From JAERML01 sp035687895 (GTDB taxonomy: Bacteria > Bacteroidota > Ignavibacteria > UBA10030 > UBA6906), in assembly GCA_035687895.1 (NCBI GenBank), contig DASRUE010000178.1:1-13354 (forward strand): 13,354 nt of DNA. The letters run 5' to 3'. The notes beneath the pieces are model-generated. The model saw nothing but the letters and a program-made list of their open reading frames with translations, was not told the DNA's origin and did no database searches. Made by a program: the position numbers and the translations under genes. Positions 6,105-13,263 of the stretch are shown here, piece after piece (positions within the stretch are counted from its first letter, which is position 1; every line of letters begins with the position of its first letter).

Positions 6105-7937
6105 TCACTCCGGTGCAAGTTTCCACCTCTCCGGCGATCGCCAGAGCGCGGAATGTATCAATTCTCTCATGAAAATGAACTCGCGGGGGAGCTTGTCGTA
6201 GAGTTTTGAGAACATCTCCTCATGAGACAGGATTTCTGTTTTCCATTCTTCACTACTCACCGACATAAGCTTGTTGAATGTCTCGGGTGTCATGGATTCA
6301 AGCCCTTCCCAATTCATATCCTCGTAGCGCGGCATCCACCCAAGCGGGCTCTCGATCGAATATCCACGACCGTGCACGCGGTTGACGATCCAACTCAAGA
6401 CCCTCATGTTCTCGCCGAACCCCGGCCAGATGAATTTGCCCTTCTCATCCTTGCGGAACCAGTTCACGCCAAAGATGCGCGGGGGATTGTGAATATTTCT
6501 TCCGAACTGCACCCAGTGGTTGAAATAGTCCGCCATATGATAACCGACAAAGGGCACCATGGCCATTGGATCGCGGCGGACAGCTCCTATTTGTCCACCT
6601 GCTGCTGCTGTCGTTTCGGAGCCCATCGTTGCTGCCAGATAGACGCCGAAGTTCCAGTTGACCGCCTGGTACACCAGAGGAATTACCGAGCTTCTCCGTC
6701 CGCCAAAAATGAACGCGCTGATGGGAACACCGGCCGGGTCTTCCCAGTTTGGATCAATGACGGGATTCTGATTTGCCGGTGAAGTGAACCGTGCATTCGG
6801 GTGGGCGGCAGGTCCTCCACTCTGCACAGTCCACTCTCCTCCCCGCCAATCGATGAGCCTAGGTGGAGGTGTATCCGTCATTCCTTCCCACCACACGTCA
6901 CTGTCTGGCGTCATCGCAACGTTAGTAAAGATGGTGTTCTTTCGAATGCTTGCCATGGCGTTCGGGTTGGATTTCTCGGACGTCCCGGGTGCGACACCGA
7001 AGTATCCAGCTTCAGGATTGATCGCGTACAGCCTTCCATCGGCACCGGGTTTGATCCATGCGATGTCGTCGCCGACGGTTGTCACCTTCCATCCCTTGAA
7101 CGCCTTCGGCGGAATGAGCATCGCAAAGTTCGTCTTGCCACACGCGCTGGGAAAAGCTGCTGCAAGATACGTCTTTTCGCGTTCGGGAGACTCGACTCCA
7201 AGAATGAGCATATGTTCCGCTAGCCATCCTTCATCGCGCGCCATTGCCGAGGCGATGCGCAGAGCGAAACACTTCTTGCCGAGCAGGGCGTTGCCGCCAT
7301 ACCCGCTGCCGAACGACCAGATCGCCCGCTCTTCGGGGAAGTGCACGATATACTTGTGGTCATGGTTGCACGGCCATGCGACATCCTTCTCTCCGGCTGC
7401 CAGCGGCTTGCCGACAGAGTGTACACACGGTACGAATTCGCCGTTTCCAAGAACATCCAGCACCTTCGCCCCCATGCGCGTCATGATCTTCATGCTGACA
7501 ACAACGTAGGGAGAGTCGGTAATCTCCACCCCAATATGGGAGATGGAAGAGCCAAGCGGCCCCATGCTGAACGGCACAACGTACATCGTCCTGCCACGCA
7601 TGCATCCTTCGAACAGTTTCCTCAGCGTCGCTTTCATCTCCTTCGGGTTCACCCAGTTATTCGTGGGGCCCGCGTCCTGCTTCCGCATACTGCAGATAAA
7701 CGTCCTATCCTCCACGCGTGCAACATCGGTTGGGTCGGATAGCGCGAGGAAGCTGTTCGGTCGCTTTTCGGGGTTCAACTTCTTGAATGTCCCCGACTTC
7801 ACCAGCAACTCGCACATCCTGTTGTACTCTTCCTCCGTACCATCACACCAGTGCACTAGTCCCGGTTTGCATAGCGTTTTCATCTCATCGACCCATGCTG
7901 CGAGCTTCGGGTTCCGTTCTTTGATTGCGTCAACCAT
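6105..7937 (-). CDS. pckG: GTP-dependent phosphoenolpyruvate carboxykinase
   Basis: The enzyme (EC 4.1.1.32) interconverts oxaloacetate + GTP and phosphoenolpyruvate + GDP + CO2, the entry to gluconeogenesis or an anaplerotic route. The 610 residues are the usual length. Visible are the substrate-binding segment FGSGYGGNALLGKKC (209-223), EHMLILG (H242, a metal ligand), the kinase-1 P-loop FPSACGKTN with the reactive Cys266 (262-270), the kinase-2 metal motif GDDIAW (289-294), and FIFGGRR (409-415). All belong to the GTP class, not the ATP class. The start is the first ATG in a sensible position, with no clear Shine-Dalgarno sequence in the 54-bp gap after the ferritin-like gene. The gene is intact and is immediately followed by the remnant of the ATP-type enzyme, so it probably now carries this step in the cell. 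Confidence 0.97.
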   Translation of the reverse strand: MVDAIKERNPKLAAWVDEMKTLCKPGLVHWCDGTEEEYNRMCELLVKSGTFKKLNPEKRPNSFLALSDPTDVARVEDRTFICSMRKQDAGPTNNWVNPKEMKATLRKLFEGCMRGRTMYVVPFSMGPLGSSISHIGVEITDSPYVVVSMKIMTRMGAKVLDVLGNGEFVPCVHSVGKPLAAGEKDVAWPCNHDHKYIVHFPEERAIWSFGSGYGGNALLGKKCFALRIASAMARDEGWLAEHMLILGVESPEREKTYLAAAFPSACGKTNFAMLIPPKAFKGWKVTTVGDDIAWIKPGADGRLYAINPEAGYFGVAPGTSEKSNPNAMASIRKNTIFTNVAMTPDSDVWWEGMTDTPPPRLIDWRGGEWTVQSGGPAAHPNARFTSPANQNPVIDPNWEDPAGVPISAFIFGGRRSSVIPLVYQAVNWNFGVYLAATMGSETTAAAGGQIGAVRRDPMAMVPFVGYHMADYFNHWVQFGRNIHNPPRIFGVNWFRKDEKGKFIWPGFGENMRVLSWIVNRVHGRGYSIESPLGWMPRYEDMNWEGLESMTPETFNKLMSVSSEEWKTEILSHEEMFSKLYDKLPREFIFMRELIHSALWRSPERWKLAPE

Positions 7938-7991
7938 GTTTATGTTGTGATTGTTGGACGGTGTGTGGTCTGATCGATGTTGAAATGGACC

Positions 7992-8456
7992 TCAACTCTT
8001 CGCGTACTCCTTCAGGAAGCCGGCGAACATAACGCGGTGCGACTCTTCGTCTGCGAGTTGTGTAATGCACAGGTCCTGTGTGACATAGTCATGTGCCTCA
8101 CCTGCGAGCTCGATCAGTTTTCCGTAGTGAGCAATCGCGCCGTCCTCTGCTTCGATAACTCCCCTGATAACGGACACCACATCGGTGCTGTCTTGAGGAG
8201 GCTGAAGGGATTTCTGCATGGACTTGAATCCCGCCGAGCCTGGAACGCGTCCGCCCACTTCCTTCACACGCTTTGCCATGTTCTGGGCGTGCAGGAGTTC
8301 CTCGGTGATATCGGCGGCGAGCGATTTCTTTATCTCCTCTGCGCGCACACCATCAAGATCGACGGAGTTGGCGATGTAATTGGTGACCGTCTCCAGCTCC
8401 ATCCAATAGGCCTGCGTGAGCATCTCAATAATTTGTTTTCGGAATTGTTCCTTCAT
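7992..8456 (-). CDS. Bacterioferritin/ferritin-like diiron protein
   Basis: The 154 residues form a four-helix-bundle ferritin-like protein. The diiron ligand pattern matches bacterioferritins: E20-L with Y27 (MELETVTNY), E53-x-x-H56 (EELLHA), a third-helix glutamate at 102 or 104 (IEAEDGAIAHY), and E137-x-x-H140 (DEESH). No methionine suited to haem ligation was verified, so it may be a haem-free relative. Likely roles are iron oxidation and storage or oxidant protection in the cytosol; storage-cage assembly cannot be judged from sequence alone. GGAGG lies 6 bases before the ATG, a strong ribosome site. It sits 60 bp behind the S9 peptidase and 54 bp ahead of pckG on the same strand, with no terminator seen in either gap. 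Confidence 0.85.
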   Translation of the reverse strand: MKEQFRKQIIEMLTQAYWMELETVTNYIANSVDLDGVRAEEIKKSLAADITEELLHAQNMAKRVKEVGGRVPGSAGFKSMQKSLQPPQDSTDVVSVIRGVIEAEDGAIAHYGKLIELAGEAHDYVTQDLCITQLADEESHRVMFAGFLKEYAKS

Positions 8457-8516
8457 ATATGTCCTCCGCTATTGTTCGTCGTGAATGATAATGAATGAAA
8501 CACACTTGGAGGCGCC

Positions 8517-10604
8517 CTACTGTGCAACGGCCTCCGGTTTCAGGTATTCCTTCAGCCACTCGAACACTGTCTTATGCCAGAGCGCGCTGTTGGCCGGCTT
8601 ACTCACGAAGTGATTCTCGTCCGGGAAGTAGAGCATCTTCGATGGAACACCCTGACGCTGCAACGCCGTGAAGAGTTGCATCCCCTCACCGATCGGGACG
8701 CGAAAATCAAGCTCACCGTGAATGATGAGATTGGGGGTCTTGAAGTCCTTTGCATACCTGTGGGGAGAATACTTGTTGAACTCCTCCGGGTTTTCCCACG
8801 GTTTGCCATGGTCCCATTCATCGAACCATGTTTCTTCCGTCGTTCCGTACATGCTCTCGAAGTTGTAGACCCCATCGTGTGTGACGAGTGCTTTGAATCT
8901 CCCGCCGGCTTTCGCCTGGAACCAGTTCATCATATAGCCGCCGTAAGAAGCACCTGCCGCCGCCTTGTTGGCCCGGTCGACGTACGGGAGTTGTTCGGCG
9001 TAGTCAAGCCCCTTCATCAGGTCGACGAAGACCTTGCCTCCCCAATCATGACTGATTTCGTTGGTAAACTGCTGACCGAAGCCGGTGCTGCCTCTCGGGT
9101 TTGGCGCCATGATAACGTATCCTTGCGCTGCCCAGAGAGCGGGATTCCACCGGTAAGACCAGGAATTCATCCAAGCACCCTGTGGGCCGCCATGAACCAA
9201 GTACACGAGAGGATACTTCCGTGAGAGTCGGAACTGGGGAGGTTTGAAAATCCACGCCTGCACTTTAGTGCCACCCTCGCCTTCGTACCAGATGCTCTCA
9301 GGTTCCGGGATATCCAGTTCAGCGAACAGGGCATCATTCATCTTCGTGATGGGGGCGGCATTCTTCCCATCGGTTGCTGCGCTGTAGAGCTCTATCGGCC
9401 GGGCCGCGCTTGCATGAGTGAAAACAAGCTTCCTACCATCCGGAGTAATGCTGATGTCTGCGTTCACTGCGCGGTCGTAGACTTCTCTTATGTCGTTCCC
9501 CGCGATGGAAACGGTGAAGATCGGCTTGTTCGCTTTCTCTTCTGCATCAAAATAAAGACGTTTGCTGTCCGGGGACCAGAGCTGTGCCTCGACACTTACA
9601 TCGAAAGACCCCGTCAGACTTTCTTGCTTCCCTGTTGCGCGATTATAGAGGAACAACTGCCAGCGATCTGCCTCAAAGCCGGGCTGCGCTTGCGCCCGAT
9701 AGGCGATGTATTTCTCGTCGGGTGAATACCGCGGGTACCCATCGGCGGCGGGGTTTGTGGTGATTTGCCGCGGCGTGCCCCCGGTGACTGGCACGGCATA
9801 AATGTCGTGATTGGTACTCCAGGCTTCCTCATGAACAGGCACCGGTGTTGCAGTATATGCTATCTCCCTGGAGTCAGGGGAGAAGGCGTAGTCTATTCCT
9901 TTGGAGAAAGTCTCCGATGTCGGCACGGCATCGCGGTTGCCGGGCGTCAGGTCTCGCGGGTTTCCACCCGCGACTGGCTGAACAAAAATATGCTTACGCT
10001 TCCCATCCACCCACCTGTCCCAGTGCCGGTAGAGGAGTCCGGTAAACACTTTTGCCTTTACCTTGCCATGGTCGAGTTCTTCGACCCGCTGCGCATTCAA
10101 TCGCTCACTTTCCTCAAAAGGCTTGTCGGAGTTTTCCGGGAATACCTCCGAGACGAACGCGATCAACAATCCGTCAGGGGACCAGACAGGCAGTTTTGCC
10201 TCTGTGGAGATGGAGGTAAACTGTCGGGCCTCTCCGCCATCGACACTGATCAGCCAGATTTGTGATTTGCCGGAACGCGTGGATTCAAACGCGATAGTTT
10301 TGCTGTCCGGAGACCATGCTGCTTTCTGGTCATTTGCGGGGTGGCTGGTAAGCTGGCGTGGTGTACCGCCGCCGGATGCGACAAGCCAGATGTCGGTGGT
10401 GTTTTTGTTTGACTCCGTGTCCGGGGTGGTCACAGTGAATGCAACCCATTTTCCATCTGGCGAGAGAGCGGGTGAAGAGATGCGCTTCATAGCGAACAGA
10501 TCATCCATCGCGAGCGGACGCTTTTGCTGCGCAGATGTGTGAACAGGAATGAACAATGCAGCGAGACAGAGTATACACTGGAGTGCGCGGAATCGTGCGT
10601 ACAT
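8517..10604 (-). CDS. Exported S9 prolyl oligopeptidase / acylaminoacyl-peptidase-like enzyme
   Basis: A serine peptidase of family S9 that probably cleaves oligopeptides in the periplasm, most like dipeptidyl-peptidase 5 or acylaminoacyl peptidases. Residues 1-25 are a signal peptide (CILCLAALFIPVHTSAQ). Residues ~30-420 form a beta-propeller with seven recurring SPD/TPD motifs (near 48, 98, 142, 242, 294, 344 and 387), consistent with seven blades. Residues ~440-690 are the alpha/beta-hydrolase domain with HGGPQG (oxyanion region, 471-476), the nucleophile GASYGGYM (S553), the acid in HGELDFRVP (D633) and the catalytic histidine DENHFV (H665). Length, 695 residues, is typical. GAGG about 5 bases ahead of the ATG supports the start. 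The gene follows dcd by 32 bases and is likely transcribed with it, although no functional link is evident. Confidence 0.95.
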   Translation of the reverse strand: MYARFRALQCILCLAALFIPVHTSAQQKRPLAMDDLFAMKRISSPALSPDGKWVAFTVTTPDTESNKNTTDIWLVASGGGTPRQLTSHPANDQKAAWSPDSKTIAFESTRSGKSQIWLISVDGGEARQFTSISTEAKLPVWSPDGLLIAFVSEVFPENSDKPFEESERLNAQRVEELDHGKVKAKVFTGLLYRHWDRWVDGKRKHIFVQPVAGGNPRDLTPGNRDAVPTSETFSKGIDYAFSPDSREIAYTATPVPVHEEAWSTNHDIYAVPVTGGTPRQITTNPAADGYPRYSPDEKYIAYRAQAQPGFEADRWQLFLYNRATGKQESLTGSFDVSVEAQLWSPDSKRLYFDAEEKANKPIFTVSIAGNDIREVYDRAVNADISITPDGRKLVFTHASAARPIELYSAATDGKNAAPITKMNDALFAELDIPEPESIWYEGEGGTKVQAWIFKPPQFRLSRKYPLVYLVHGGPQGAWMNSWSYRWNPALWAAQGYVIMAPNPRGSTGFGQQFTNEISHDWGGKVFVDLMKGLDYAEQLPYVDRANKAAAGASYGGYMMNWFQAKAGGRFKALVTHDGVYNFESMYGTTEETWFDEWDHGKPWENPEEFNKYSPHRYAKDFKTPNLIIHGELDFRVPIGEGMQLFTALQRQGVPSKMLYFPDENHFVSKPANSALWHKTVFEWLKEYLKPEAVAQ

Positions 10605-10636
10605 GGTTACCTCTTCTTCCTACGTAACGGGCAATC

Positions 10637-11176
10637 TCATTTTGTGAAATTCTTCCACATCATGGACTCGACCGGCTTGTCCGTCCGGGTGTTATACTTT
10701 GCAGACGCCTTTGCTGTGTACGAAGTGCCGAGCTCTCCCGACAGCTCAAAGTAAATAAGCTGTCCGATCGGCATGGCGTAGTAGATCCTCACTGCTTGCT
10801 TCACAGAGATCTCCAGCGTCCAGGTGTTACAGAACCCGACATCACCCTTGCCGGCTGTCGCGTGGATATCGATTCCCAGTCTCCCGATGCTGCTCTTCCC
10901 TTCGAGGAAGGGGACGTGTGCATGGGTTTCCGTGTATTCCTCCGTCACACCAAGATAAAGGCGGTGGGGAAGAAGGATCAACCCTTCATTGGGGATCTCG
11001 AAGTGTTCGACGTGGTTGTGAACTTTTGCGTCGAGGATGTCGCTCTTGTATACCGCGAGATGTCTGCCAAGATGGACGTCGTAGGAATTCGAGCCAAGGT
11101 ACTTCCGGTCGAAAGGAGAAATGACGATGGTTCCTTTCTCCATCTCCTGAAGGATCTTTGTGTCAGTGAGGATCAT
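10637..11176 (-). CDS. dcd: dCTP deaminase
   Basis: Deaminates dCTP to dUTP in pyrimidine deoxynucleotide synthesis. The 179 residues have the trimeric dUTPase-like fold signature: LGSNSYDVHLG (27-37), the phosphate-binding FLEGKSSIGRLG (90-101), the catalytic glutamate in WTLEI (E122), PIGQLIYFE (136-144), and the C-terminal closure segment YNTRTDKPVESMMW. The HATAGKGDVGFCNTWTLEI stretch closely resembles Bacteroidota-type Dcd. Whether it also hydrolyses dUTP, as in bifunctional archaeal enzymes, cannot be decided here; no separate dut is in the window. The Shine-Dalgarno sequence is weak. A possible promoter lies 70 bases upstream in the 129-bp gap after the acetyltransferase gene. Confidence 0.95.
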   Translation of the reverse strand: MILTDTKILQEMEKGTIVISPFDRKYLGSNSYDVHLGRHLAVYKSDILDAKVHNHVEHFEIPNEGLILLPHRLYLGVTEEYTETHAHVPFLEGKSSIGRLGIDIHATAGKGDVGFCNTWTLEISVKQAVRIYYAMPIGQLIYFELSGELGTSYTAKASAKYNTRTDKPVESMMWKNFTK

Positions 11177-11245
11177 ACCTGCCGGGAATGAACACGTGAA
11201 CAGCGCGGACCAGACGTGGAAGCGGCCTGCATTCAGCCACAGTTC

Positions 11246-11273
11246 AATTTAGGAAAAATGGCCTGAAAAGCAA
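11246..11273 (-). promoter_or_regulatory. Possible promoter of dcd
   Basis: On the minus strand TTGCTT is followed after 16 bases by TAAATT, in the most AT-rich part of the 129-bp gap between the GNAT gene and dcd. The -35-like hexamer is identical to the one proposed ahead of the macro-domain gene. Judged by eye; weak. Confidence 0.3.
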
Positions 11274-11305
11274 CAAATACGGGAAAGCGAGGGAGAAGAA
11301 GACAC

Positions 11306-11797
11306 TTATGCCGGCGTCAGGTCGAGTCTCATAAAGACATTCGAACGCTGATATGGGGAGTGGTGTTCTCGGGGAGGGTCGGCGCGGACAAACCCCAGGG
11401 TTGCATAGAGCGCGAGTGCGGGTGCGAGACGATCACTGGTTTCGAGGACGACCGCACGGGCGCCGCGTTCACGAGCTTTTGCTATTACCGCAAGACCAAG
11501 TTTCTTGCCGATCTGATTCCCCTGCGCTTCCGGTGTGACGGCCATTTTTGCAAGCTCGTACGTGGTTGCGTCGCGCCGAATCAGCGCACACGTCCCTACG
11601 ATTTCATTCTCCAGCCGCGCAAAGAAGATGGCACCTCCGTTCTGCAGCACGTATCCCTCGGGGTCGGAGAGGACCTCAACATCGGGGGGCTCAACAATGA
11701 AGAAAGTCTCGATCCATTCAAGGTTCAATCGTTTGAAGTGTTCCCGGAACTCGGGACGGTATTCTATGATCTCCACCTTATGTGCTGACACCTTCAT
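11306..11797 (-). CDS. GNAT-family N-acetyltransferase
   Basis: The 163 residues form one GNAT domain. The acetyl-CoA binding region is LAKMAVTPEAQGNQIGKKLG (82-101), in which QGNQIG plays the Q/RxxGxG/A part, followed by the helix of motif A and the usual late segment ALYATLGFVRAD (128-139). The central strand IVGTCALIRRDATTYELAKMAV is standard. The acceptor is unknown; small molecules or proteins are both possible. It is cytosolic. A start 4 codons earlier (11809) exists, but ATG 11797 has GGAGG five bases upstream. The gene follows the beta-lactamase by 88 bp with no terminator visible, so it may be read from the same transcript. Confidence 0.9.
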   Translation of the reverse strand: MKVSAHKVEIIEYRPEFREHFKRLNLEWIETFFIVEPPDVEVLSDPEGYVLQNGGAIFFARLENEIVGTCALIRRDATTYELAKMAVTPEAQGNQIGKKLGLAVIAKARERGARAVVLETSDRLAPALALYATLGFVRADPPREHHSPYQRSNVFMRLDLTPA

Positions 11798-11802
11798 GCA
11801 AG

Positions 11803-11807
11803 CCTCC
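11803..11807 (-). promoter_or_regulatory. Shine-Dalgarno site deciding the GNAT start
   Basis: GGAGG followed by CTTGC and ATG at 11797. The alternative ATG at 11809 would place this site inside the coding sequence. Confidence 0.75.
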
Positions 11808-11885
11808 ATAGATCTTCCAACAATTCACGAAGAAGGGGGGCGGCGGAAGTTCCAAGATGGTATCGCGGAAACCGGCACCGTTCCT

Positions 11886-12701
11886 CTACAACAGCCCAAG
11901 GTCCTGCAGAATCTGGCGTGAGATCGCGGTACGTGCGCCCGGGAACAAGCTCTCGTCCGGATTTTCGGACTCGATATTGGTGGCAAAGAAGTAGGCGTTT
12001 CCCTCCCGCTCGATGTACCCAACGTACCAGCCGATGTTCTTCCCGTCTTGTTCGCCCCATCCTGTCTTTGCGCGAAGCGTGTAAACCGGCGTCTCCTCCT
12101 GGACCAGGATCTTCTTTACCATCTCCATGTTGTGGCGTGTGAACGGGAGGTCTTCTTTGTAAAGGCGTACAAGAAACTGGACCTGCTCCATTTGTGAGAT
12201 GCGGAGCTGGCCCGTCAACCAGAACATATCGATCCCACCGGCAATGTTCATATTACCGTAACGCGCCTGGCTGACGTACTGTTGCATCCTCTTCGTTCCG
12301 ATACGGCGCGCAAGCTCCTGGTAGAACCAAACCGTTGAGTTTTTAATTGCCGCTTTCATGTCCTGGTCCTGGTTCCACGCAGCCGGTGCGCGCCGGACGC
12401 CGTCCCACGGGAGAACAGTATTCTCGTCCTGAACAACCCCTGTTTCGAGGGCAACAAGGGAATTTAGGATTTTGAATGTTGAGGCTGGAATGAACTGCTC
12501 CTTGCATCGTTCGAGATTGTAGTATGTATAAGCGTCGTTCTGAAGATCATACAAGACGAAAGATCCCTCTACACTATACTGCCGGAAGTACCGCTCGAAT
12601 TCCGGATGGTCGAGAGTTGACTCGTTACAGCTCAACACGATCGTGGACATGCACACGAGACGAAGGAGAGCTTTCATACAAGGGGCTTGGAGTCTGATCA
12701 T
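11886..12701 (-). CDS. Class D (OXA-type) beta-lactamase, probable lipoprotein
   Basis: A serine beta-lactamase of class D, expected to hydrolyse penicillins and perhaps other beta-lactams in the periplasm. All class D motifs are present: STFK with nucleophile S74 and K77, S122-T-V124, YGN (148-150), the omega-loop tryptophan in IDMFWL (W161), and KTGWG (212-216). The block DMFWLTGQLRIS, then MEQVQFL, is typical OXA. Residues ~10-25 are hydrophobic and end in VLSC, a possible lipobox with Cys25, so the enzyme may be membrane anchored. The start at 12701 forms an ATGA overlap with the ybaK stop, which favours it; ATG 12677 (residue 9) is an alternative. Neither has a Shine-Dalgarno sequence, as expected if translation is coupled. 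It lies among ordinary genes with no insertion sequence or integron feature, so it appears to be a resident chromosomal gene. Its spectrum cannot be inferred. Confidence 0.93.
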   Translation of the reverse strand: MIRLQAPCMKALLRLVCMSTIVLSCNESTLDHPEFERYFRQYSVEGSFVLYDLQNDAYTYYNLERCKEQFIPASTFKILNSLVALETGVVQDENTVLPWDGVRRAPAAWNQDQDMKAAIKNSTVWFYQELARRIGTKRMQQYVSQARYGNMNIAGGIDMFWLTGQLRISQMEQVQFLVRLYKEDLPFTRHNMEMVKKILVQEETPVYTLRAKTGWGEQDGKNIGWYVGYIEREGNAYFFATNIESENPDESLFPGARTAISRQILQDLGLL

Positions 12702-13183
12702 CGGGAAATGGCAACGGCAACTGGAGTGACGTTGAGAGCGAGACGCAGCGTATCCGGCGAAAGCGCAACAAGAAATCCACGTTTTCCACCGTTGATGACA
12801 ATACGCGGAAGGTCAAAGACGGTGTGCTCGACATACACAGGAAGTGGAGTGCGGGTGCCGAACGGACTTGTACCGCCAAAGAGATAACCGGTGTGGTGCT
12901 GTGCGGTGGCTGCATCGCAGGGGGTGACGCTCTTTACGCCGAGGAAGCGCGCGAGCTGCTTCGTAGAAACCTCCCGATCGCCGTGCATAAGGACAAGAAG
13001 AGGTTCACGTTGGTCGGTCTGAAAGACGAGAGTCTTGATGATGCTGTGTTCGTCCATCTTCAAGTGATCTGCGGAGGCTCTTGTCCCACCATGTTCTTCG
13101 TAGGTGTAAAGGTGAGGCTCGAAGGCGATGTTCTTCTCTCGAAGAATGCGCACCGCCGGTGTAACCGGATAATCGTTGGGCAT
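12698..13183 (-). CDS. ybaK: YbaK/EbsC-family Cys-tRNA(Pro) deacylase
   Basis: Trans-editing enzyme that hydrolyses Cys-tRNA(Pro) formed by mistaken charging by prolyl-tRNA synthetase. The 161 residues are the typical length. Key features are TPAVRILREKNIAFEPHLY at the N-terminus, HSIIKTLVF with the catalytic-site lysine K50, DREVSTKQLARFLG, and TGYLFGGTSPFG (98-109), the family's GGxSPFG loop. A longer frame from a TTG at 13222 exists, but ATG 13183 is chosen because it overlaps the preceding stop as TGATG and begins where family members begin. The end overlaps the beta-lactamase start by four bases (ATGA), indicating coupled translation. It is cytosolic. The related INS/ProX specificities are possible, so the exact mis-charged tRNA is less certain than the family. 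Confidence 0.93.
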   Translation of the reverse strand: MPNDYPVTPAVRILREKNIAFEPHLYTYEEHGGTRASADHLKMDEHSIIKTLVFQTDQREPLLVLMHGDREVSTKQLARFLGVKSVTPCDAATAQHHTGYLFGGTSPFGTRTPLPVYVEHTVFDLPRIVINGGKRGFLVALSPDTLRLALNVTPVAVAISR

Positions 13184-13263
13184 CACCCGGGGGGAGTCGT
13201 GGTTTGCGCCGATGCCAGGCAAAGAAACCCGGCGATCAGTGGCAAGAGGAATGTGTACTTCAT
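13183..13263 (-). CDS. 26-residue ORF resembling a free-standing signal peptide
   Basis: This ORF encodes a peptide starting MKYTFLLPLIAGF, continuing with a hydrophobic stretch and ending ASA-QTTTPPG before a stop. It has every part of a Sec signal peptide: a lysine near the N-terminus, a ~13-residue hydrophobic core and an AxA-type cleavage site after residue 19, leaving only seven residues. Its ATG overlaps the previous stop by four bases (ATGA) and its stop overlaps the ybaK start (TGATG), so it fits exactly between two coupled genes. It may be a real micropeptide, a coupling device that carries ribosomes to ybaK, or the 5' remnant of an exported-protein gene. I recognise no family; small cytochrome c maturation proteins of the CcmD type were considered but lack support. 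Confidence 0.5.
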   Translation of the reverse strand: MKYTFLLPLIAGFLCLASAQTTTPPG

